This document shows positions 13,913-20,955 of a stretch of 38,756 bases of DNA, one piece after another. How positions within the stretch are numbered: the stretch's first letter is position 1; every line of letters begins with the position of its first letter. This DNA comes from an archaeon. GTDB taxonomy: Archaea; Nanobdellota; Nanobdellia; Pacearchaeales; GW2011-AR1. The notes beneath the pieces are model-generated. The model did no database searches. It was not told the DNA's origin and was given only the letters and a program-made list of their open reading frames with translations. Where the stretch lies: positions 1 to 38,756 of the forward strand of contig JAUVHP010000001.1 in NCBI GenBank assembly GCA_030593225.1, in the 5' to 3' direction. The translations under genes and the position numbers were made by a program.

Positions 13913-14865
13913 ATCACAACCACTCCATAATTTGAAGCTTCGGCAGTATTTCCCGCCCCAGTCCCATTTAATTTTATTTGAGCAATCATTTGAGTTCCCG
14001 AGCCTGAATAAGATTGAATCGTGAATAAATCTGTGTCATCTTCCCAAGTAGAACCATTATCAAAACTCAATCGAGCTTTTGCTTCTCCACTTCCTGCGAC
14101 GCTGTTTTTAGCATAGACATAATATTTTGTAGGGGCAGAAGCCAAAGTTTCCATATTTGTTTGAATTATTGTATTTGCTGGTATTCCACTTGTTGTTATA
14201 TTCTCTATACAATAAACTTCCGTTGAAGTATCGGCACCAGCATAACCACCAGTCCAATTAATATTAGTATCATTGTAAGGGTAAGATATTCCCGCATTAT
14301 GAAAATGTCTTGTGTAAGCACTATCATTAGCATTTTTAACTAAAATATAATAATCTGTATCTGCTGTTAATACATCTGAAAATGTTGCGTCATTTCCAAC
14401 AAAAGAGGCACTTGATATTTCCTCTACGGAAGAATTATATAAATAGGCTGTGTCAGCTGTTACCGTAGCTGATTTTGTAACTTTTGTTAAAGTTAAAGCT
14501 CCGTTTGTATGAATTTTAAAACCTTCTAAATGTGTTTGAGCACTATCAGAACCAACAAAAGAAACTCCGTGAGCGTCTTCGATCGATGACAAACTATTAG
14601 CATAATTATCAGTATTAAATATTGCAGTTGTGTTTCCTATATCAATAGTCCCCCCTGCAACACTCGCCCCTTCAGCAAAATTAAAAATATCTACAACCAT
14701 TTCTGAATAATCTTCTAAGCTTGAAGTCGCCGCAATCGAGTTAATTAAAATGTTTAGGTCTTGTTCTATTTGTTGGCTAAAGATTGGGTCTAAAACATTA
14801 GAAGCTAATTTTGCAATACTTATTGAGCCGTCGGCAATTTCAGAACCGCCACCATTAAATCCCAT
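13909..14865 (-). CDS. Spike- or fibre-like virion protein
   Basis: 318 residues. The N-terminus MGFNGGGSEIADGSISIAKLASNVLDPIF resembles the anchoring part of viral fibres (the motif DGSISIAKLA is common in such proteins), then a helical stretch (32-68), then a long Ser/Thr/Asn/Gly-rich beta domain to the end. No membrane segment. Largest gene after the capsid candidate in the same operon. A receptor-binding or host-recognition protein is inferred. The start directly follows the upstream stop (TAAATG). Confidence 0.6.
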   Translation of the reverse strand: MGFNGGGSEIADGSISIAKLASNVLDPIFSQQIEQDLNILINSIAATSSLEDYSEMVVDIFNFAEGASVAGGTIDIGNTTAIFNTDNYANSLSSIEDAHGVSFVGSDSAQTHLEGFKIHTNGALTLTKVTKSATVTADTAYLYNSSVEEISSASFVGNDATFSDVLTADTDYYILVKNANDSAYTRHFHNAGISYPYNDTNINWTGGYAGADTSTEVYCIENITTSGIPANTIIQTNMETLASAPTKYYVYAKNSVAGSGEAKARLSFDNGSTWEDDTDLFTIQSYSGSGTQMIAQIKLNGTGAGNTAEASNYGVVVI

Positions 14866-15390
14866 TTAAAAAATCCTCGAAAAAAAACTTTTTGCTTTTG
14901 AAGTTATAGATGAAGAGGGTTTAGAAACTTCGGAAGCTTTGAAAACAGGAGCTCCATAACTTCCATCATTTTGTTTAACCTGAACAACTGGGCTTGACAT
15001 TACGCTTTTAATTGTTGCATTATTTGAAACTACTTTTGCTATAGTTCCAGAGGGTAAAGTCTGAGTTGTTATAGAACCATTTGGGCTTGAATATCCAGAG
15101 CTAACGATTTCTGGAAACTTCCAACTAGACGATGGAGAACTACTTGGATTTATATTATTCGACGGTGAAGAAGGATTTATTTTAGAAGGCATAATTATTT
15201 CGTCGTGAGTTTCGCTCGGCAATTCTTTAGTTCCAATGCTTAAACTTGCAGGAGCATTTCCACTATTGAAACCATCTTTTAGGAATCTAACAACATCTAT
15301 CCCCTGCTCTTTAAAATAAAAATAAGCTCCCACTCCTGCAACCCCCAAAAATGCAATTCCTAAAAATAAACCAGAATTATTTTTTACCAT
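14866..15390 (-). CDS. Single-span membrane protein with Ser/Pro-rich linker
   Basis: 174 residues from ATG 15390 (MVKNNSGLFLG); a longer frame to 15426 exists. One membrane helix (about 7-26), then a Ser/Pro/Asn-rich linker (NPSSPSNNINPSSSP), a short beta-like part and a basic end (SKAKSFFSRIF). The layout suits a virion membrane protein with an exposed domain. It overlaps the upstream gene by 14 nt. Confidence 0.6.
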   Translation of the reverse strand: MVKNNSGLFLGIAFLGVAGVGAYFYFKEQGIDVVRFLKDGFNSGNAPASLSIGTKELPSETHDEIIMPSKINPSSPSNNINPSSSPSSSWKFPEIVSSGYSSPNGSITTQTLPSGTIAKVVSNNATIKSVMSSPVVQVKQNDGSYGAPVFKASEVSKPSSSITSKAKSFFSRIF

Positions 15391-15844
15391 ATTGACTCCC
15401 AATAAAATAAACACCCATCCCTGCAATAATGATTAAGCCACCGATTAAGATAAACTTCTTAATCCCAAAAGAATTACCATCATTAACGGCGTTAATGGCT
15501 TCAGGACTAGCATTTCCGTAAGCACCTAATAGATTTACCTTAGAATTATTTTCTGCTATTCTTCCCTCTGTATTTTCGGATTTATTCAAACCTATAGATG
15601 AAGTGAGATTATCTATTCCGTAACTTATTGGAACAGTAGAAGCTCCAAACATTACAGATTTTCCTAACCCTGTTTTTGTAAATCCTAAAATTTTCGGAAG
15701 AAATTTTACACCAGCACCAATCCCTAAACTTGCAGTAATTCCTGGAGCTAACATAACTCCCCCCATAACGCCACCTGCAAGAACTGCTCCTCCTGCAATA
15801 CTCGAAAGAATTGGATGCTCTCTAGCCGTCGATAAAATTGACAT
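15377..15844 (-). CDS. Gly-rich membrane protein of the structural operon
   Basis: 155 residues. A Gly/Ala-rich hydrophobic region (about 13-45, AGGAVLAGGVMGGVMLAPG) and a clear C-terminal membrane helix (about 129-148, KKFILIGGLIIIAGMGVYFIG). Small Gly-rich membrane proteins next to capsid genes are typical of viruses with an internal lipid membrane. The start directly follows the upstream stop (TAAATG). No homologue recognised. Confidence 0.6.
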   Translation of the reverse strand: MSILSTAREHPILSSIAGGAVLAGGVMGGVMLAPGITASLGIGAGVKFLPKILGFTKTGLGKSVMFGASTVPISYGIDNLTSSIGLNKSENTEGRIAENNSKVNLLGAYGNASPEAINAVNDGNSFGIKKFILIGGLIIIAGMGVYFIGSQYGKK

Positions 15845-16219
15845 TTAAACTATCTCCCCTGTAACAACAGCAGTCAAAACTCCCGTTCCCGAAGAGTTAG
15901 AAGCGGAAATATCTATAGTATCGCCCGGATTTAAAACTAATCCCTTAACCTTTTTACCGTCGGACAATGTCACTTCATTTCTAAAATCCCCAACTGGAAG
16001 AGTTAAAGAAGATGGTAAAGATTGCCCCTCTGTTTCGTTAGTTTGTCCGCCAACAGTAAGTCCAAATTTACCAGTAGAAGAAAAAACAGCGTCGGGACTA
16101 AAAGAAATATCTATAATTCTTATTGGAGATGGCGACGGCATTTTAAAAGTTAAAACTTTCTCATAGTTCGAACTACTAACACTCGCTTTCAGAACCTTAA
16201 AGTATATTCCTTTTCCCAT
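15845..16219 (-). CDS. Beta-rich virion protein, candidate vertex or minor capsid protein
   Basis: 124 residues, nearly all predicted beta strand, no membrane helix (MGKGIYFKVLKASVSSSNYEKVLTF...LNPGDTIDISASNSSGTGVLTAVVTGEIV). Size and fold type suit a single jelly-roll such as a penton or minor capsid protein, next to the major capsid gene; this is inference without a recognised signature. A TATA-like TTTATAATC lies about 26 nt before the ATG, so it may start its own transcript. Confidence 0.5.
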   Translation of the reverse strand: MGKGIYFKVLKASVSSSNYEKVLTFKMPSPSPIRIIDISFSPDAVFSSTGKFGLTVGGQTNETEGQSLPSSLTLPVGDFRNEVTLSDGKKVKGLVLNPGDTIDISASNSSGTGVLTAVVTGEIV

Positions 16220-16285
16220 TTTGTTTTATTTTTGTTTTGATTATAAAAATTCCCTTAAAAAAAAGTAAAAATATATAGGGAAGAT
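16220..16285 (-). promoter_or_regulatory. Gap between capsid gene and downstream structural genes
   Basis: On the minus strand the capsid stop is followed by a T-rich run (TTTTTACTTTTTTTTTAAGG), a plausible archaeal terminator, then TTTATAATC about 26 nt before the next ATG, a plausible promoter. This would let capsid mRNA be more abundant than downstream mRNAs. Confidence 0.4.
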
Positions 16286-17122
16286 TTAGTTGTTTGCGAA
16301 CTGGTAGATGTTGATAGTATCAGAACCTGCACAGTTAAAATTTAATCCTGTATTAGTTGTATCAGCCTTAAAAGGTGTTACAAAAAGATTAAACATTCCT
16401 GTTTGGTGCTCGTCTCTATATTCGTCGTTTTCTAAATTCTTAAGCATTTGAGGCAAAAGATTAGAAAGGTCTGTCATGCTTCCATCAGATGAGAAATCAA
16501 TTGAGTTAAGATTACTCTCAGTCCCAATACTAAAAGTTAACATTTTGGTATTTTTTCCATTTACCAAATGCATACCCATAGCGTTATCACCTGAAACTAC
16601 ACTAACTGATCGCTTATAGATTCTTGTTGTTTCGTTTTCTAAGTTCGAACCATACCAAGCATTTAGAGTCAAATCAACAGTTGCACCTGTGCAACCTGAA
16701 TCTGCTAAAGCAGAGTAAGGGGCAAAAGTAACCTGCATACTTATTGGCTGATTAGCTAAAGCAGCTTTGATTTCTAAAACATCCTGATAGTATTTAGCAG
16801 TGGCGTCCGTAGCTGTCTCTGGTGTGTCATAAGAACCTTTTGGACTTAACCACATCGACAACTTAGGCAAATCTTCTCCTGCACAATCTAGAATCTCTTT
16901 TCCATTCTTATCACTAAGAACAATTCTTTGAATTGACTTTTCTACAGTTTTCGCACCCACTAGTGTTCCTGCGGCAGTAACTTTTAAATCCCAATCTAAC
17001 CCGATAATATCTGCAGTAGTTGGAATAACCACAGTATTTTTCGTTTGATTACCTGCAGTTAAAGAAACACTCGCATATTGAACTAATGTTCTCGATTTGT
17101 TTTGGATAACTTCGTTTCCCAT
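16286..17122 (-). CDS. Candidate jelly-roll major capsid protein
   Basis: 278 residues, soluble and beta-rich. The first half has SVSLTAGNQTKNTVVIPTTADIIGLDWDL..., IQRIVLSDKNGKEILDCAGEDLPKLSMWLSP, ISMQVTFAPYSALADSG and VDLTLNAWYGS. The second half begins near 180 with another run of strands (TKMLTFSIGTESNLNSIDFSSDG; FNLFVTPFKADTT; DTINIYQFANN). Two successive beta sets in about 280 residues match a compact double jelly-roll capsid (PM2 P2 is of similar length), but a structure search is needed. The N-terminus strongly resembles the strand B-C-D order of such proteins. Its start overlaps the upstream stop (TAATG). Confidence 0.6.
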   Translation of the reverse strand: MGNEVIQNKSRTLVQYASVSLTAGNQTKNTVVIPTTADIIGLDWDLKVTAAGTLVGAKTVEKSIQRIVLSDKNGKEILDCAGEDLPKLSMWLSPKGSYDTPETATDATAKYYQDVLEIKAALANQPISMQVTFAPYSALADSGCTGATVDLTLNAWYGSNLENETTRIYKRSVSVVSGDNAMGMHLVNGKNTKMLTFSIGTESNLNSIDFSSDGSMTDLSNLLPQMLKNLENDEYRDEHQTGMFNLFVTPFKADTTNTGLNFNCAGSDTINIYQFANN

Positions 17123-17355
17123 TATCTTTTCAAACCGAAAGCGTCAAGAACTCCGCCGATAGTTGCACCGATTCCGGTAGCGATAACATGATTCCCTACT
17201 TTGCTAGGCATAAAATACCCTGCAATAGCAACTACAGAACCAAGAGCCATACCGTTGAATCTACCTAAAGCAATATTCCGAGGAATATATTTAACAGCGT
17301 TGTAACCTATACAACCTTCAACAACCTTAATACTAGTTTGTATTTGTGTTTTCAT
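17122..17355 (-). CDS. Small membrane protein upstream of the capsid gene
   Basis: 77 residues from ATG 17355 (MKTQIQTSIKVVEGCIGYN...), with Gly-rich hydrophobic segments (about 36-52 and 60-74). An alternative leaderless start is GTG 17442, 24 nt after the TATA box, which would add 29 residues encoded by the hairpin leader; I prefer 17355 because the extension is non-hydrophobic and its DNA is a run of palindromes. First gene of the structural operon. Confidence 0.6.
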   Translation of the reverse strand: MKTQIQTSIKVVEGCIGYNAVKYIPRNIALGRFNGMALGSVVAIAGYFMPSKVGNHVIATGIGATIGGVLDAFGLKR

Positions 17356-17377
17356 TTTGTTTGTTTTGTTTAGTTTT

Positions 17378-17445
17378 GACCATAAGGAATTATGGTCAGT
17401 GTGAGAAAAAAAGTAAGTGTGAGCAAACCCTTTTTCCCACACTTA
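17378..17445 (-). promoter_or_regulatory. Hairpin leader and operator-like repeats of the capsid operon
   Basis: Perfect hairpin GACCATAA-GGAA-TTATGGTC at 17378-17397 (loop UUCC on the transcript). AGTGTGAG occurs at 17398-17405 and within 17416-17423. TAAGTGTG (17414-17421) pairs with CACACTTA (17438-17445), which lies at the predicted transcription start. Likely a repressor or RNA-level control of late genes. Confidence 0.55.
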
Positions 17446-17460
17446 GAATTTTAAAAATTT

Positions 17461-17486
17461 CTTTATATAAAAATGTGGCGTTAAAA
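17461..17486 (-). promoter_or_regulatory. Provirus promoter, copy 1 (capsid operon)
   Basis: On the minus strand: upstream element TTTTAACGCCAC, then the box ATTTTTATATAAAG. All 26 bp are identical to 18419-18444, which serves the DNA-binding protein gene. The non-AT upstream element is unlikely by chance and probably binds a regulator. Confidence 0.75.
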
Positions 17487-17489
17487 CTT

Positions 17490-17648
17490 TTAGAAATATT
17501 TTTTTATAATTTCAGTAGTTTTCTTTAGTTTATCGTCGGGGAGTGTGTCTATTTTAGAAAAAAGCAGATTAAAATACATGTCTCCTAAATGAATTTCCCA
17601 CGCTTCTAAAAGTTCTTTTGCAAAACTCTTTATTTTTTGTCTATTCAT
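17490..17648 (-). CDS. Small helical provirus protein, 52 residues
   Basis: MNRQKIKSFAKELLEAWEIHLGDMYFNLLFSKIDTLPDDKLKKTTEIIKKYF: an amphipathic helical protein. The ATG at 17648 overlaps the end of the upstream DNA-binding gene by 8 nt; a longer frame to 17702 exists but would overlap more. It ends four bases before the capsid-operon promoter. Function unknown. Confidence 0.5.
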   Translation of the reverse strand: MNRQKIKSFAKELLEAWEIHLGDMYFNLLFSKIDTLPDDKLKKTTEIIKKYF

Positions 17649-18402
17649 GTGATTGTACCATTTTATCATATCGTCGCTGTGCTTCGGCTTTCTCGTCGAC
17701 AATTTTAGGAATTTCTGGAGTTTTTTCAGTTAAATCTAAATTTGTTGAGGCTTCTTTTGTAATCTTTTTTTGTTTTTCTCTGTCTAAAAATTCTAAAATT
17801 CTCGGAGTTAAGATAGAAAATCCTGCAAGTCCTAAATTAAATATGTCTGCATATTGAAAATAAAACTTTGCTCTAAGTTCTAAAACTTGATTTGTAGCGT
17901 CGGAAAATAAAGCTTTCTCTTCATCTGTTAGAGGAGCTAAGCCATTTACAACAAATCTTTTATCTAAGATTGCGGTTATTGTGTTTGAAACTCCTGTCCA
18001 ATTTACTTGCGGAACTTCTGGAGTTGGTGTTTCTGATTCTAAAATCTCTTCTTGTGTTTCTTCCATAGGTGTTTCTTGTGGCTCTTCGCTGTTTATTGGT
18101 TTTGTCTCATACTCTTTTCTCAATTCGTCTGCGTTTTCGTGTGTTGGGGCTTCTATAACTTCAATTCTTTTTTCTTTAGACTTTTTGATATCAGATTTAG
18201 ATCCTTTTTTGATATCTTTTTTCCCTGGTTTTTTTATTTTCTTCTTTTGTTTTGGATTTAATTTTTTTAGATATGAAACTCTTTTGCTCACAGCTTTAGA
18301 AGTAATCTTAAATTCTTTTGCAATTTCTTCATTTGAAATTCTTTTATGAAGCTCTAAAATTCTTTTATCTTGTTCGTCTGTCCACTTTTTTTTAAAAACC
18401 AT
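17641..18402 (-). CDS. Helix-turn-helix protein with charged linker and hydrophobic C-terminal segment
   Basis: 253 residues. The N-terminal domain (1-48; WTDEQDKRILELHKRISNEEIAKEFKITSKAVSKRVSYLKK) is a SANT/Myb-like or GcrA-like helix-turn-helix. Then a Lys/Gly-rich basic segment (50-80), an acidic Glu/Pro/Thr-rich linker (88-130), and a C-terminal helical domain with a likely membrane helix (about 185-210, YFQYADIFNLGLAGFSILTPRILEFL). A DNA-binding protein that may also attach to membrane suits genome packaging, or late transcription control. Its promoter is identical to the capsid operon's, so it may regulate both. Confidence 0.65.
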   Translation of the reverse strand: MVFKKKWTDEQDKRILELHKRISNEEIAKEFKITSKAVSKRVSYLKKLNPKQKKKIKKPGKKDIKKGSKSDIKKSKEKRIEVIEAPTHENADELRKEYETKPINSEEPQETPMEETQEEILESETPTPEVPQVNWTGVSNTITAILDKRFVVNGLAPLTDEEKALFSDATNQVLELRAKFYFQYADIFNLGLAGFSILTPRILEFLDREKQKKITKEASTNLDLTEKTPEIPKIVDEKAEAQRRYDKMVQSHE

Positions 18403-18418
18403 AATTTTCGTAAATTCG

Positions 18419-18444
18419 CTTTATATAAAAATGTGGCGTTAAAA
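18419..18444 (-). promoter_or_regulatory. Provirus promoter, copy 2 (DNA-binding protein gene)
   Basis: Identical to 17461-17486. The TATA box is centred 22 nt before ATG 18402, giving a leaderless message. Conservation ends at the box; downstream sequences differ. Confidence 0.75.
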
Positions 18445-18451
18445 TTCTAGT

Positions 18452-18474
18452 ATAGTTTTTTATATAAAAACTAT
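18452..18474 (+). promoter_or_regulatory. Near-palindromic promoter of the ATPase gene
   Basis: ATAGTTTTT followed by TATATAAAAACTAT is almost its own reverse complement, with the TATA box at the centre, 22 nt before ATG 18486. It is divergent from the promoter at 18419-18444. Confidence 0.6.
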
Positions 18475-18485
18475 TTTTTTTATGC

Positions 18486-19031
18486 ATGACAATTCATTTC
18501 CACTGGAATAAAGATACGGCTGTTTTAATGGGAATAAAACAATCGGGAAAATCCACAACGATAAAAGAATTAATTAAAGGCGTAAAAAAAGAAAATATTA
18601 TTATTTTAGATTCTAACAGAGAGTATAAAGAATTTCCTAATCGTTGGATTCCAAAAGAATACACTAGAGATGAGTTAGACAAATTCATAAGACATTGTAG
18701 GAAATTTAAAAATAAATTAATAATTGTAGAAGATATTGATTTGTATTTTGATAGTTCCCATGCAACTACTGAATTTAGAAATCTTATGATTAATGGAAGT
18801 CATCAGGACTTGGGATTTATTGCAACTTTGAAAAGACCTTTGGGAAATCCCAGAATTCTTATGACAGAAGCTATACATCTTTTCATGGGAAGATTTAGTC
18901 TAAAAAATGAGAGAGAATACTTGGAAGATTTCTTAAATTCTCGTGGAGAGATTGAGAAATTGAAAAGATTTGAATTCTGGTATAGGAATAATGATCTAGA
19001 TGAAGAATTTTTATGGAAGACTAGAGGTTAA
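18486..19031 (+). CDS. P-loop ATPase, candidate genome-packaging ATPase
   Basis: 181 residues. Walker A is GIKQSGKST (16-24) and Walker B is KLIIVEDID (77-85). A later TLKRPLGNP segment (near 119-127) fits the sensor/arginine position of the FtsK/HerA-type (A32-like) packaging ATPases of tailless viruses. It is shorter than most of them, with no added domain. Placement within the provirus and own promoter support the role: pumping DNA into the capsid. A cellular HerA-like or other P-loop origin cannot be excluded. Confidence 0.65.
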   Translation: MTIHFHWNKDTAVLMGIKQSGKSTTIKELIKGVKKENIIILDSNREYKEFPNRWIPKEYTRDELDKFIRHCRKFKNKLIIVEDIDLYFDSSHATTEFRNLMINGSHQDLGFIATLKRPLGNPRILMTEAIHLFMGRFSLKNEREYLEDFLNSRGEIEKLKRFEFWYRNNDLDEEFLWKTRG

Positions 19032-19211
19032 TTATTTTTTGTGTTCTCTGATTACTGCTTTTTTGTAGAAAAAAGCAGTAATAGAAGCAGAAGGTAGGAC
19101 TACAAAAATAATTACTAATAACATGACACCCTCATTCAAATTAGCAGAAAAAAAACCACCCCAAAATAACACCATCGCCAAAAGTCCTTCTAATATTGTT
19201 GATTTTTTCAT
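19032..19211 (-). CDS. Small two-span membrane protein, 59 residues
   Basis: Translation from ATG 19211: MKKSTILEGLLAMVLFWGGFFS, then NLNEGVMLLVIIFVVLPSASITAFFY and a basic end (KKAVIREHKK). Two hydrophobic helices, cytoplasmic tail. It abuts the convergent ATPase stop with no gap and follows the integrase start region on the same strand. Could be a virion or host-membrane protein of the provirus. Confidence 0.55.
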   Translation of the reverse strand: MKKSTILEGLLAMVLFWGGFFSANLNEGVMLLVIIFVVLPSASITAFFYKKAVIREHKK

Positions 19212-19235
19212 ATTTTTATATGGGATTTTTTCTTT

Positions 19236-20012
19236 TTAAAACTTCACAATAGGCACTCGTCTATTTTGAGACAGCTTCAATAATTTAATTAACATTTCTG
19301 TTTGAGTTTGGATTTTTGCAGGGTCTCTCCAAACTTCGTCAAACACTTGGTCGCATATATGGTGTCTTACTTGCTCTTTACACGCTTGAATATATCTATA
19401 GGTGGCTCGTCGTCGTGGGTCTGTGTGAGTGAGCCATATTGCAACTTTCTCAACATCTTCAGTTACCATATAAATTTTAGTAGCTCCGCCTTTTCTTAAT
19501 CCGTGACTACTTTTTGAAGCTCGTGCATGTCCTTGCTTGTCTATAAATTTTACATGATATAATCCCGCGTCTTTCAAAGCATTTCTAAACATTCGCATAA
19601 AAGAATTTCTATTAAAATGTATATCCTTATCTTTGCGTCCGATTGCGGGAAAAACCCATTTTGATTTTGGAAATAACTTTGATCTAATTGTAAAATATTT
19701 TTTTAATCCAAAAACTAAACAGCGAGGGATAATAACAATATCTTGTTGCCCTGTTTTTGATTTTGCAGGAGGAATATAAATTTGTCTTGTTTCTAAATTT
19801 ATTTCATTCATTTCTATTTCTGTGTGGTTTCTACATCTTAGTCCAATATACCACTCAAATAATGCCATCATCGAATCTCGAATATTGCAAAAGTGGAAAT
19901 ATTTTGATTTTGTCTTCGGTCTTCGCTTCATGATTGCTTGTATAATTAAAGCTAATTCTTCTTGAGGTATTGCTAAACTGCCCCCAAGATTTGGATTTTT
20001 GTATTTTGTCAT
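19236..20012 (-). CDS. int: Tyrosine integrase
   Basis: 258 residues with the catalytic set of tyrosine recombinases: Arg59 (YIGLRCRN), Lys86 in the beta-hairpin (KSKTG), His170 and Arg173 (HGLRKGG), His196 (LTHTD) and Tyr205 (TYRYI). The N-terminal part is short (about 50 residues), so the core-binding domain is minimal. It lies 250 nt from the right attachment repeat and reads away from it. It would catalyse integration at the 5' end of tfs and excision. All catalytic residues are present, so the element may still be mobile. Confidence 0.9.
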   Translation of the reverse strand: MTKYKNPNLGGSLAIPQEELALIIQAIMKRRPKTKSKYFHFCNIRDSMMALFEWYIGLRCRNHTEIEMNEINLETRQIYIPPAKSKTGQQDIVIIPRCLVFGLKKYFTIRSKLFPKSKWVFPAIGRKDKDIHFNRNSFMRMFRNALKDAGLYHVKFIDKQGHARASKSSHGLRKGGATKIYMVTEDVEKVAIWLTHTDPRRRATYRYIQACKEQVRHHICDQVFDEVWRDPAKIQTQTEMLIKLLKLSQNRRVPIVKF

Positions 20013-20080
20013 AACTTTTTAGTTACAATATTAGTTTATAATACTTATTATCTAATAATTAACATATAATATTAATCAAA

Positions 20081-20242
20081 ATGGAACTAAAAAAAGTTGA
20101 AAAGGCAAACGGGAAAATATCAATTTATGATTATAGAAATAAACCCGCAAAAACAAAAACATTAAGTATAAATATCCCAAAAGATATGAATGTTGAAGAG
20201 ATTAAAAAAAAGATTGAGGAATGTTTATTCAATAAAGAATAA
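20081..20242 (+). CDS. Small provirus protein, 53 residues
   Basis: ATG 20081: MELKKVEKANGKISIYDYRNK, then TKTLSINIPKDMNVEEIKKKIEECLFNKE. The pattern of a strand followed by an amphipathic helix (SINIPKDMNVEEIKKKIEE) suggests a small DNA-binding or dimerising protein. Divergent from the integrase, so it may control integration; an excisionase-like role is only a guess from position. Ends 20 nt before attR. Confidence 0.5.
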   Translation: MELKKVEKANGKISIYDYRNKPAKTKTLSINIPKDMNVEEIKKKIEECLFNKE

Positions 20243-20245
20243 TCA

Positions 20246-20290
20246 TTAAAAAAAGATTAGGATTGCTCCGCATTTTGGACAGAATAACAT
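20246..20290 (-). pseudogene. Orphan 5' end of tfs
   Basis: The minus strand reads MLFCPKCGAILIFF and stops: the first 11 codons match tfs (11609). A TTTAAA box is centred 26 nt upstream, exactly as at tfs. This is the host promoter and start left behind when the provirus entered. Confidence 0.8.
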
Positions 20291-20325
20291 ATGTAATTTT
20301 GTTTAATGAGGTTTAAAAAACTTAC
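20262..20325. repeat. Right attachment site (attR)
   Basis: Counterpart of 11581-11644; 29 of 31 bases match over 20262-20292, and the promoter word TTTAAAAAACTTAC is repeated at 20312-20325. It ends 10 nt from the signal peptidase stop, so the original order was signal peptidase then tfs, both leftward. Confidence 0.85.
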
Positions 20326-20334
20326 TGCGAATTT

Positions 20335-20955
20335 TTATTCACAAAATTCTATTTTATTTTTGCTTGCTAGTTCAAAGAATATTAATTTTCCCCAACCTAA
20401 ATATGGTGCTATTTTAAAGACAGCTTTTCCTACGAGCTGATTTTCATTTATAGATTTTTCAAAAGATATTTGAGAAGGATTATTGTCGCCAATTGTTGAG
20501 AAAATATATTGGTTATTCTCTTGCCTTATTGTTATAACTCTATGTATTATTGGAGTTGATTTTATTCCTGAATTAAAAATTATTACATCTCCGGTTTTTA
20601 TTTTTTCTGGCTTTGTTCCAATAATAAATAATATGTCTCCTTTGTTGAATCCTTTTTTGAATGGAAATATTCCAAATGTTTCTTTGTTTATTTGAAATTG
20701 GGAATATTTTATTTCATTTGCTTGCCACCATTTGTCGTAATTTGATAATAGATTTCCTGAATGATACATACTGCAAGATTCAACAATGGCGAGGGGAAGT
20801 TCTGTTCCTGTTACAAAACTTAAAGATGGAAAAAATATGAATTTTATTAGAATAAAAATAAAAATTATTGAAATTATCCAACCTTTGAAACTGTCGTCTT
20901 TCCAAACTAAAAACCAGAACTTATCTAAAAACTTTTTCACATCTTTTTTATTCAT
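20335..20955 (-). CDS. Signal peptidase I (archaeal/ER type, S26B)
   Basis: 206 residues with an N-terminal membrane helix (about 25-45). Catalytic Ser62 sits in VESCSMYHSG, and the general base is His138 (PIIHRVI) instead of the bacterial Lys. The box-E motif is GDNNPSQ (156-162) with Asp157. It removes signal peptides from exported proteins at the outer face of the membrane. A second hydrophobic patch near the C-terminus is weak. Before provirus entry it lay directly upstream of tfs. Confidence 0.9.
   Translation of the reverse strand: MNKKDVKKFLDKFWFLVWKDDSFKGWIISIIFIFILIKFIFFPSLSFVTGTELPLAIVESCSMYHSGNLLSNYDKWWQANEIKYSQFQINKETFGIFPFKKGFNKGDILFIIGTKPEKIKTGDVIIFNSGIKSTPIIHRVITIRQENNQYIFSTIGDNNPSQISFEKSINENQLVGKAVFKIAPYLGWGKLIFFELASKNKIEFCE

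Larger units (their letters stand above)
11593..20292. mobile_element. Integrated provirus of about 8.7 kb
   Basis: Bounded by imperfect direct repeats in the 5' end of tfs, with a tyrosine integrase near the right end. Contents from left: a rightward operon of small genes, a palindrome array at the convergence point, a leftward structural operon (spike-like, membrane proteins, candidate jelly-roll capsid), a DNA-binding protein, a rightward P-loop ATPase, a small membrane protein and the integrase. Structural genes are visibly richer in G+C than the flanks (28 of 60 bases in 16681-16740 against 12 of 60 in 30241-30300). Capsid candidate plus packaging-type ATPase plus many small membrane proteins, without terminase, portal or tail genes, fits a tailless, probably membrane-containing icosahedral virus. 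No replication initiator is recognised. Confidence 0.8.

Noticed and set aside
17981..18349. Long open frame on the plus strand
   Set aside because: It is a shadow of the 253-residue gene caused by its biased Lys/Glu composition; no promoter or start signal fits.
18486..19031. Cellular HerA or FtsK role for the provirus ATPase
   Set aside because: It is too short, lies inside the element and has no NurA partner or membrane domain; kept as packaging-type with moderate confidence.
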